Assembly (NCBI RefSeq): GCF_003052605.1
Contig: NZ_QASO01000115.1
Coordinates: forward strand, 1 to 37,289
Source of the DNA: Ectopseudomonas oleovorans
GTDB lineage: Bacteria; Pseudomonadota; Gammaproteobacteria; Pseudomonadales; Pseudomonadaceae
Reading direction: 5' to 3'
Length of the DNA: 37,289 nt
A program made the position numbers and the translations under genes. This document shows positions 31,004 through 37,289 of this stretch, in pieces. The notes below the pieces were generated by a model. It was not told the origin of the DNA. It did not search any database and saw only the letters and a list, made by a program, of their open reading frames with translations. Position 1 is the first letter of the stretch. The number at the start of each line of letters is the position of its first letter.

Positions 31004-33456
31004 GGATGCCTCCTTCTTGCTGAGCCAGCGCCTCCGTCCAGCTCTACCGGTGCCGGCCGCCATCGCTTGAGCAGCAGCGCGTAAGTGACCACCGAGACGC
31101 TGGACAATGCCATCGCCGCACCGGCCACCACCGGGCTCAACAGGCCGAAGGCGGCCAGTGGAATGCCGACCAGGTTGTAGACGAAGGCCCAAAACAGGCT
31201 CTTCAGAATCCGTCCGTAGGTATGGCGGGAGAGAGCCAAGGCATCCGCCACCAGCGCCGGATCACCGCGCATCAGGGTGATGCCGGCGGTGTGCATGGCT
31301 ACATCGGTACCGGTCGACATGGCAATGCCAACATCCGCCGCCGCCAGCGCCGGAGCGTCGTTGATGCCGTCGCCGACCATGGCTACCACTGCGCCACCGG
31401 TCTTCAGCGCCTGCACCTCCGCGGCCTTGTCGCCGGGCAACACCTCGGCGCGCACCTCGTCGAGGCCGAGCATAGCCGCCACGCTCTCAGCCGCACCGCG
31501 GTTGTCGCCGCTGATCATCACGGTCCGTATGCCCAGTCCGCGCAGCCGCGCCACGGCCTGGCGGGCACTCGGCTTCAGCACATCACCGAAGGCGATCAGG
31601 CCCAACAGCAGTGGCTGTCCAGTCACGTCGGCGAGCCAGGACACGCTGTTGCCGGCCCGGGCCAGCGTTGCTGCGGACGCCGCCAGCGGTGACAGGTCAA
31701 CGCCGAGCTCCTGCATCAGTCGTGTGCTGCCCAGGCGCAGCTCTCGCCCTGCGACCAAGGCCGCCAGACCGCGCCCCGGCAACGCCGTGACCTTGGATGC
31801 GGGCAATAAATCCGTGCCGTCCTGCTTGGCCTTGTCCAGCAGCGCCTGCGCCAGCGGGTGTTCGCTGCCGGCCTGCGCCGAGGCGGCCTGCAGCAGCAGG
31901 CGCGCGCTATCGCCATTCGCCACTTCCAGCGCGGTCACCCTTGGCTTGCCCTGGGTCAGCGTGCCGGTCTTGTCGAAAGCCACCACGCTGACCCGGTGGG
32001 CGATCTCCAAGGCTTCCGCGTCCTTGATTAGGATGCCGTGGCGCGCACCGACGCCGGTGCCGACCATGATCACCGTCGGCGTGGCCAGGCCCAGCGCGCA
32101 AGGGCAAGCGATGACCAGCACCGCCACCGCGTTGATCAGTGGGCCGGCCACCTCGCCGGTGAGCCACCAGCCGATCAGCAGGGTCATGGCAGCGATCACC
32201 AACACCACGGGGACGAAGACGGCGCTAATCCGATCCACCAGGCGCTGGATCGGCGCCTTGGCCGCTTGAGCGTTTTCGACCATGCGGATGATTCGGGCCA
32301 GCGTACTTTCCGCGCCGACCGCTGTGGTCTCGACCAGCAACAGTCCTTCGCCGTTGATTGCGCCGCCGGTCACCACATCGCCTTCAGTTTTCGCCACCGG
32401 CAGGCTCTCACCGGTCAGCAGCGACTCGTCGAGATGGCTGCGCCCGTCGCGTACCAGACCATCGGCGGGAACTCGCTCGCCCGGCCGTACCACCAGCAAA
32501 TCACCGACGGCCAAGGTACTCACCGATACCTGATAGTCCACACCCTCACGGCGCACCCGGGCGGTGTCCGGCCGTAGTGCCTGCAGTGCTCGAATGGCGT
32601 CTCCAGTGTGGCGCTTGGCACGCGCTTCCAGCCACTTGCCGAGCAGGACCAGGGTGATCACCACCGCGGAAGCCTCGAAATAGAGGTGCGGGACGCCGGG
32701 GCCGGCATGCGTCGCCATCAGATAGACCGACAGCCCGTAGCCGGCACTGGTACCGAGCGCCACCAGCAGGTCCATATTGCCGCTGCCGGCGCGCAATGCT
32801 CGCCAACCGGCCCGATAGAAACGTGCCCCCAGCCAGAACTGCACCGGCGTGGCCAACAGCAGTTGTATCCAGCCCGGCAGGCTCCAGCGCGCGCCCAGCA
32901 ACACGGCGATCATCTGCACCACCAGCGGCAGGGACAGCACGGCGGCCAGTGCCACCGGCCACCAGTCGCGAGACGGCGGCGCGGCGGCGGCCTCTTTGGC
33001 TGCCGGCACACCGGCCTCGTACCCGGCGGCCGCAACCGCCTGGATCAGCGCCGCCGGCGCTACCGCACCGGACACCACCCGGACCCGGGCCGCCTCGCTG
33101 GCCAGATTCACCGTGGCCGCCAGCACGCCCGGCACCTTCAGCAGGGCCTTCTCGACCCGGCCGACGCAGGAAGCGCAGGTCATACCGCCGATGACCAGGT
33201 CCAGTTGCTCTTCCTTCACGCGGTAACCCGCGCCTTCGACCGCCTCTAGCAGGGGAGCCAAATCGGCATCGGCTTCTACCATAACCGCTTCGCTGGCCAG
33301 ATTGACCCTGGCGGCGGAAACCCTGGGTACTTGAGTCAATGCCTTCTCGATCCGTGCCACGCAGGAGGCACAGGTCATGCCTTCTACGCCAAACGTCCAT
33401 TGCCGAACAAGGCCGGCGTGCGCAGCAGCAGTGGTTTCGGGGAATGCGCGGGTCAT
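31000..33456 (-). CDS. copA: CopA-type Cu(I)/Ag(I) P1B-ATPase
   Basis: An 818-residue inner-membrane P-type ATPase exporting Cu(I)/Ag(I) from the cytoplasm. It has two N-terminal HMA domains (Cys29/Cys32 and Cys94/Cys97, both GMTCASC), the intramembrane site Cys451-Pro-Cys453 typical of P1B-1 copper pumps, the phosphorylated Asp495 in DKTGTLT, the SEHPLA nucleotide site and GDGINDAPAL. The last helix has SSVSVV and YALLLKRWRP. The start is the ATG at 33456 with GGAGG upstream; a TTG two codons earlier is less likely. It is the first gene of the leftward operon under operator 2. Confidence 0.95.
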   Translation of the reverse strand: MTRAFPETTAAAHAGLVRQWTFGVEGMTCASCVARIEKALTQVPRVSAARVNLASEAVMVEADADLAPLLEAVEGAGYRVKEEQLDLVIGGMTCASCVGRVEKALLKVPGVLAATVNLASEAARVRVVSGAVAPAALIQAVAAAGYEAGVPAAKEAAAAPPSRDWWPVALAAVLSLPLVVQMIAVLLGARWSLPGWIQLLLATPVQFWLGARFYRAGWRALRAGSGNMDLLVALGTSAGYGLSVYLMATHAGPGVPHLYFEASAVVITLVLLGKWLEARAKRHTGDAIRALQALRPDTARVRREGVDYQVSVSTLAVGDLLVVRPGERVPADGLVRDGRSHLDESLLTGESLPVAKTEGDVVTGGAINGEGLLLVETTAVGAESTLARIIRMVENAQAAKAPIQRLVDRISAVFVPVVLVIAAMTLLIGWWLTGEVAGPLINAVAVLVIACPCALGLATPTVIMVGTGVGARHGILIKDAEALEIAHRVSVVAFDKTGTLTQGKPRVTALEVANGDSARLLLQAASAQAGSEHPLAQALLDKAKQDGTDLLPASKVTALPGRGLAALVAGRELRLGSTRLMQELGVDLSPLAASAATLARAGNSVSWLADVTGQPLLLGLIAFGDVLKPSARQAVARLRGLGIRTVMISGDNRGAAESVAAMLGLDEVRAEVLPGDKAAEVQALKTGGAVVAMVGDGINDAPALAAADVGIAMSTGTDVAMHTAGITLMRGDPALVADALALSRHTYGRILKSLFWAFVYNLVGIPLAAFGLLSPVVAGAAMALSSVSVVTYALLLKRWRPAPVELDGGAGSARRRHP

Positions 33457-33487
33457 TGCCAACCTCCACGATTATCTCGTTATTGAG

Positions 33488-33518
33488 AGGTTGGACCTTA
33501 CCGTTGGGGCAAGGTCAA
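33488..33518 (-). promoter_or_regulatory. CueR-type promoter/operator 2, in front of copA
   Basis: On the minus strand a -35 TTGACC (33518-33513) is followed after 19 bases by CAACCT (33493-33488), with CCTTGCC-N5-GGTAAGG in the spacer. Half-sites are identical to operator 1. The predicted transcript starts about 25 bases before the copA ATG. It should fire the whole copA-cueR-...-cusF operon. Confidence 0.82.
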
Positions 33519-33782
33519 GCAGTAAGGTGGCGACCATCCGAGAGTTTGGGATGATCACAAATCTGGGAGCACTACGCGGAGCTCCACGAGCAGAAGCGCT
33601 AATTCTGTGAGATCAGCTGCGCTCAAGAAGGCAAAGGCCATTGAATAACGGAGGCTGTGATGGAATGAATACCCAACTAAGCCCTTAATCTATCGTGAGG
33701 GGCGTTCCGACCGACTGACCTTCAGCTTACGGGGGCCGTAGAGCTAAGGTGGATCGGCGGTCTACCGGGGCTGCCAGGCCAC
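33519..33782. other. Gap between copA promoter and tnpC, no gene seen
   Basis: About 260 bp with no supported ORF, strong hairpin or repeat. It is the junction between the copper cargo and the transposition genes. A plausible intergenic boundary left by cargo capture; nothing diagnostic is visible. Confidence 0.5.
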
Positions 33783-34145
33783 CTACAATACATGATCAGG
33801 TGCAAGACCGAGCAAGGGGACGATCCCTGCTTGGGCTGATTGCACCCACTCAGAGAGGGCCTCAAGATCCTGTTGTAGCGACTCGGCTTCCGACCAGATG
33901 CAGGCATTCTCAGTCGGCACTGTCAGTGCCGAGCCCTCTACGAGAGTAAGAGCCATTGCGTGAAGCTTCAGCAACTCATCACGGACGGCCACAATTTCAC
34001 CCAGATTGGCCAGACAGGCATCCAGTCGGTCAACCAATCGCAGAAGTTGGGAGGTGTCGAAGTCCTCTCGCAGCTTTTCCAGGGCCACAGCATCCACTTC
34101 GCCGTAGGGGGTAATGTGAAAAGACGCCGGTGGAATCTCGATCAT
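33783..34145 (-). CDS. tnpC: TnpC-like regulator of transposition
   Basis: A 120-residue acidic cytoplasmic protein (MIEIPPASFHITPYGEVDAV, then LEKLREDFDTSQLLRLVDRL). Its position directly after tnpA with a four-base ATGA overlap and its length fit TnpC of Tn4652, which reduces TnpA level after transcription. No catalytic motif is seen. The coupling to tnpA would give built-in negative feedback on transposition. Confidence 0.82.
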   Translation of the reverse strand: MIEIPPASFHITPYGEVDAVALEKLREDFDTSQLLRLVDRLDACLANLGEIVAVRDELLKLHAMALTLVEGSALTVPTENACIWSEAESLQQDLEALSEWVQSAQAGIVPLLGLAPDHVL

Positions 34146-37100
34146 GTTGCCTCCTCGGCATCGGCCCTGCTGGCCGTGTTGACTCGCAGCGAGCCGGCGG
34201 CTTGTTGAAACACCGAATCCTTGATCCAGGGTTCTGGTGGCCGGTTGAGCTTGAGGTTGAATTCGCCGAAGCGTTTGACGTTGCTGGTCAGGTAGGGACT
34301 GAGGAAAGACACGTCTTCATCGGTGAACTGCCAGCCCTCGCGGGCCAGCTTCTGCAGGATGCGCATCATATCCACAGTGTTCTGCAAGATCACCGACGAG
34401 GCCACCATGTCGTTGTAGCGCAGCCGCTTCTGCTGCTCGTCCGGATCGTTCTCAGCAATCACATCGCCGCCGAAGGACAACCACTTGGAGAATCCGTTGT
34501 AAGACTCGATCTTGTTGGTGTTCGCGGTGACCTCCTGGCGCAACTCGCGACTGCCGATCCAGTTGAGCAGGAAGATTGTACGGATCACGCTGCCCAGTGC
34601 CTGTGCCGCATGGTAGAGCTTGTTGCGCCGGCTGTAGGAGCCGAGTTTGCGCAGCAGCATAGGTGAGGATATTTTGCCGGCCTGGATCGATAGCGCGACC
34701 TGCATCAGATCCTGCCAATGGGTTTCGATCAGGTTCCAGTCGGCAGTGTCAGTGAACAGGCGGTTGATATGCTTGTACGAAGCACCGCGATCCGGCCGGC
34801 ACATCACTAGGTCGCGCCAGTTGCGAATACGTGGCATCAGGTTGATGCCCAACAGATGGGTGAAGGCAAACACCGTGGCCGACTGCCCTTGGGTATCGGA
34901 GTACACCGTGTCAGCCTCGACGCTAAGATCAGCCTTGAGCAGCCCCTCAATCACGTAGATCGCCTCCCAGATGCCCGGCGGGATGAAGTGCTGGAACACT
35001 GCGATGTAGTTGTTGGCCACGTGCCGATAGGCCACGGCTCCCATCTTGCGGTAGCGGAAGTGATAGCCGGCCAGCAGGTTGTCGTCATAGAAGTCAAACT
35101 GCGTACCGTCCGCGGCCACCGCTTTGCCGTCGCCCCAGAGCTTGGGCAGGTCGAGCTGCAGGTAGAGTTCCACCAGCTCGCGGTTAGCTTTGTCCAACTT
35201 CTCCAGCGAGAGGTGACGGCGATTGGTATAGGAGAGCATGTGCGGCGTGACATTACCGGCCAGATGCCGCGCGGCCTGGTTAGGGCCTAGGTTGCAGCCC
35301 ATGGCGAAGATCGTCATCAGGTAGCGCTCGGCAGGCTCTTTGAGCTTCGGCTCGTTACCGGACATCGGCCCGAAATGCCGTGTGAACTGAATCCAATGCT
35401 CGATGTTAGCCATGATGTCGAGCACATGCCTGGCCGGCATGCGCTGCATGAGCGCTGTCTGCAGCGAGATAGCCGAAGGCGGGATGTCCCGCGCGATTAC
35501 TCGGCGCAGCACCGGCTCGCCGGCTTCATTGATCGATACGTCACCTCGGCAGGAGGGGAATTTTTCATCCAGCTGCTGCGCGGTTTCCTCCAACTGGGTT
35601 TTGAGGGAGGCAACAAACTCCTTCGCCGTACCAGGAAGCCCCACCTTTTCGCAGTAAGCTGGTAGTTGCTGGAGACATTCTTCCCAGGGCAGCAACTGTT
35701 TGCGGTAGTCAGCGAAAGATTCCGACCCCAGCACGCACATGTCGCCGGAGCGCAGCTCGCTGGCCAGGTAGGAGAATACGCAGACTTCCAGATAGCGCCG
35801 GTTGGTCGGTGGTCCCTCACTGGTAGGACGACGAACGACCTTGATCCAGCGCTCCGAGGCAAACGACAAGTCGACGTGCTCGCCGATCCATTCGCGGTGT
35901 AGATTTTCGCAGTCCTGGATGAGCAGAAGCGCCTGGATCAGTGATCGATCCTGAGTCGTGGGTTCCAGTTGGAGAAGGTGGCTGAGACGGAACAGCAGCG
36001 AACGATGGGACTTGAAGTGCTTCCAGATCAGCGGCAGGTAGTTATTGCCGCCGGTAGCTTGGACTTCGGCGCAAGTCTCACGCAACCGATCCAGATTGCC
36101 ATCGGGGGAGAGGTATTCCCGAATCAGGCTGCCAGCTTCCTGGTCATCCGGTTCTTGAACCAGAATCTGCACCACGCCGTCCAGGGTAGCCGCCAGTTGC
36201 TCCAGCTTCTGGCGTTGCCGCGCATGGATTTGCTCCAACTCTTCCTTGGCGCGTTTGTGGATCGTCGATATTCGTCGGATGAACATCTCGGCCAGGTGAT
36301 CCCGAGTTCGCACTCGCATTCGATAGATCAGGGCCAGCATCAGTGTGTAGCGTTTCGGCAGCGAACAGTCCTTCAGCTCGGAGACGTCCGACGCAGCAGC
36401 TTGGGCAGCAAAGTGGCGGATCTTGGCATCGACGATCCCGTCAAAAATGGCTTCCAGGTCCCCAAAGCTCTCTAGCCAGGCCAAGTGATCGATCAGCACT
36501 TCCAGGTGCTTGCGAGATGGCTTCTTGGGCGCCTGTTTCAGTGCATTGAAGTCGCTTTGGCGTCGACCGAAGTCAGTGTCGAGCAGCTCCTTTAGCTTAT
36601 GGATCACCTCGATTGGCGTTCTGGTTACCACAAGGTTGAATATTGCCTCTTGGGATTCGGTATGAATCCGCTCAGCGAGATCATTCAGGGTCGAATACGC
36701 AGGTAGCTCATAATCCTGGCGGATCAGTTCTTCAATCACCGAGTTAATGATGTCGGCACGCTGATCAAGCACGAACGACATTTCTTTGGCGTGGCGCTCA
36801 GCAACCTCGATAGCATCTGAGCCATAAAATGCAGTCACGCCGAGACGAGCTCGGATGGCGTTCATATGGCGATATTGCTGAAACCACTTGTACTCAGCGA
36901 ATTTCACCTTGCTACGCTGGCCCAACTCTCCACGAATGAACGCCACCAGTTGATCAGGCACGTCGGTGATATCAGGGAAATATCGAAGTACCTGAAAGGT
37001 CTTGAGGAGAACGGCGAGATTGAGGTGAAAGGGGGCCTTGGACTTGCTTCGTACCCACTTAATCTCATCATCGGAAAAGGAGAAATCACGCTGCAGCTCA

Positions 37101-37156
37101 GCTTTTGAATACGTCTTTGACAGAGTGGGGTACGCCGTGCGCTCTAATGAAGCCAT
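34142..37156 (-). CDS. tnpA: TnpA, Tn3-family transposase (Tn4651 type)
   Basis: A 1004-residue DDE transposase of the Tn3 family. The N-terminal region binds the 38-bp ends. The catalytic triad is Asp683 (AVAADGTQF), Asp754 (TVYSDTQGQS) and Glu884 (NKIESYNGFSKW), with the conserved YHFRYRKMGAVAYRHVANNY-type core between. Length matches Tn4651/Tn4652 TnpA. It mediates replicative transposition, giving cointegrates that TnpS/TnpT resolve. The start is the ATG at 37156 behind AGGAGG, 95 bp from the right inverted repeat. It overlaps tnpC by four bases. No frameshift is seen. Confidence 0.95.
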   Translation of the reverse strand: MASLERTAYPTLSKTYSKAELQRDFSFSDDEIKWVRSKSKAPFHLNLAVLLKTFQVLRYFPDITDVPDQLVAFIRGELGQRSKVKFAEYKWFQQYRHMNAIRARLGVTAFYGSDAIEVAERHAKEMSFVLDQRADIINSVIEELIRQDYELPAYSTLNDLAERIHTESQEAIFNLVVTRTPIEVIHKLKELLDTDFGRRQSDFNALKQAPKKPSRKHLEVLIDHLAWLESFGDLEAIFDGIVDAKIRHFAAQAAASDVSELKDCSLPKRYTLMLALIYRMRVRTRDHLAEMFIRRISTIHKRAKEELEQIHARQRQKLEQLAATLDGVVQILVQEPDDQEAGSLIREYLSPDGNLDRLRETCAEVQATGGNNYLPLIWKHFKSHRSLLFRLSHLLQLEPTTQDRSLIQALLLIQDCENLHREWIGEHVDLSFASERWIKVVRRPTSEGPPTNRRYLEVCVFSYLASELRSGDMCVLGSESFADYRKQLLPWEECLQQLPAYCEKVGLPGTAKEFVASLKTQLEETAQQLDEKFPSCRGDVSINEAGEPVLRRVIARDIPPSAISLQTALMQRMPARHVLDIMANIEHWIQFTRHFGPMSGNEPKLKEPAERYLMTIFAMGCNLGPNQAARHLAGNVTPHMLSYTNRRHLSLEKLDKANRELVELYLQLDLPKLWGDGKAVAADGTQFDFYDDNLLAGYHFRYRKMGAVAYRHVANNYIAVFQHFIPPGIWEAIYVIEGLLKADLSVEADTVYSDTQGQSATVFAFTHLLGINLMPRIRNWRDLVMCRPDRGASYKHINRLFTDTADWNLIETHWQDLMQVALSIQAGKISSPMLLRKLGSYSRRNKLYHAAQALGSVIRTIFLLNWIGSRELRQEVTANTNKIESYNGFSKWLSFGGDVIAENDPDEQQKRLRYNDMVASSVILQNTVDMMRILQKLAREGWQFTDEDVSFLSPYLTSNVKRFGEFNLKLNRPPEPWIKDSVFQQAAGSLRVNTASRADAEEAT

Positions 37157-37185
37157 AGAACCTCCTTTTCTGAGGAGTCAGAAAA
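37157..37185 (-). promoter_or_regulatory. tnpA leader hairpin with anti-Shine-Dalgarno loop
   Basis: In the tnpA mRNA the leader contains a perfect 8-bp stem (TTTTCTGA/TCAGAAAA, 37166-37185) with loop CTCC. The ribosome-binding site AGGAGG follows immediately, four bases before the ATG. CTCCT in the hairpin is complementary to the ribosome-binding site, so alternative folds could open or mask it. Regulation is inferred. Confidence 0.6.
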
Positions 37186-37251
37186 GATAGTCCACGATCA
37201 GAGACTGTGCGCGCGATTTGAAAAACCATTCAGGATCAACCGCTTAAAAGC

Positions 37252-37289
37252 GAAGTGAGTGAATTTTCCCTTTATCTCGGCATGACCCG
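37252..37289 (-). repeat. Right inverted repeat of the Tn3-family transposon
   Basis: Read inward (minus strand) it gives CGGGTCATGCCGAGATAAAG followed by GGAAAATTCACTCACTTC. It equals the left end except for the outermost base (C for G) and position 18 (A for G). The window ends at its last base, so the outer flank and target duplication are not visible. Confidence 0.88.

Larger units (their letters stand above)
12353..37289. mobile_element. Tn3-family transposon of the Tn4651 type carrying a copper/silver resistance island
   Basis: Bounded by matching 38-bp inverted repeats (12353-12390 and 37252-37289). It encodes a 1004-residue TnpA with TnpC, and the TnpS/TnpT site-specific resolution pair characteristic of the Tn4651/Tn4652 branch. 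It is about 24.9 kb. Cargo comprises toxin-antitoxin-like genes, a three-Cys-motif pair, remnants of older insertions, and a cus/cop island. The left end interrupts a backbone gene. The right outer flank is outside the window, so the 5-bp target duplication cannot be checked. Confidence 0.88.

Noticed and set aside
31277..32269. 330-codon plus-strand ORF inside copA
   Set aside because: Antisense shadow in high-GC DNA; composition is Ala/Ser/Arg-rich and copA on the other strand has all ATPase motifs.
32546..33469. 307-codon minus-strand ORF in another frame of copA
   Set aside because: Gly/Arg-rich out-of-frame translation; the true frame is complete.
1..37289. CRISPR arrays, tRNA and rRNA genes
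   Set aside because: No regularly spaced repeats of CRISPR type and no tRNA- or rRNA-like sequence were noticed in a read-through by eye.

Overview
The window is a mosaic of mobile DNA that looks like part of a plasmid or integrative conjugative element from a Pseudomonas-type gammaproteobacterium. The reasons are a Tn5053-type mercury transposon, a Tn4651-type Tn3-family transposon, a TraX-like protein, an Aer-like chemoreceptor and DUF2790/DUF2933 copper-cluster proteins. The organism is an inference; there is no rRNA, tRNA or housekeeping gene here to confirm it.

Region 1 (1-8153) is most of a Tn5053/Tn402-family transposon. A mercury operon (merR partial, then merT-P-F-A-D-E) reads rightward from a MerR-type promoter with a 19-bp spacer. 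Facing it is a complete transposition module, tniA-tniB-tniQ-res-tniR, and the tni-side inverted repeat ends at 8153. The merR-side end lies outside the window.

Region 2 (8154-12352) is the host backbone. It holds a tandem pair of 99-bp MITE-like elements sharing CTAA target duplications, an AT-richer chemoreceptor gene, an array of strong DNA hairpins, traX, a ribbon-helix-helix protein gene and the broken 3' end of a gene cut by the next transposon.

Region 3 (12353-37289, about 24.9 kb) is a Tn3-family transposon of the Tn4651 type, defined by matching 38-bp inverted repeats at 12353-12390 and 37252-37289. It has tnpA and tnpC at the right end and the divergent tnpT/tnpS resolution genes near the left. 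Around the resolution site sit accessory genes: an orphan Xre/MbcA-like antitoxin, a small zinc-ribbon protein, a tiny antitoxin-like gene, a nucleotidyltransferase with a partner, and a three-Cys-motif DUF5131 protein paired with TcmP. A scar of degraded genes follows (a Tn3-type TnpA tail and a P-type ATPase fragment joined to a GDCCVxC-type gene).

The main cargo (about 19.9-33.5 kb) is a copper/silver resistance island. A leftward, apparently single operon, copA-cueR-DUF2933-Cys-rich protein-cusC-cusB-cusA-cusF, starts at a CueR-type promoter and ends in an intrinsic terminator. A rightward set (Cys-containing secreted protein, DUF2790 protein, small membrane protein, Met-rich peptide, ICMT-like methyltransferase) begins near a second operator with identical half-sites. 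CopA would pump Cu(I)/Ag(I) out of the cytoplasm, CusF would pass periplasmic metal to CusCBA for export, and CueR would switch both promoters. The CueR encoded here lacks the second metal-binding cysteine (Gly at position 120). With mer, the segment would confer combined mercury and copper/silver resistance.
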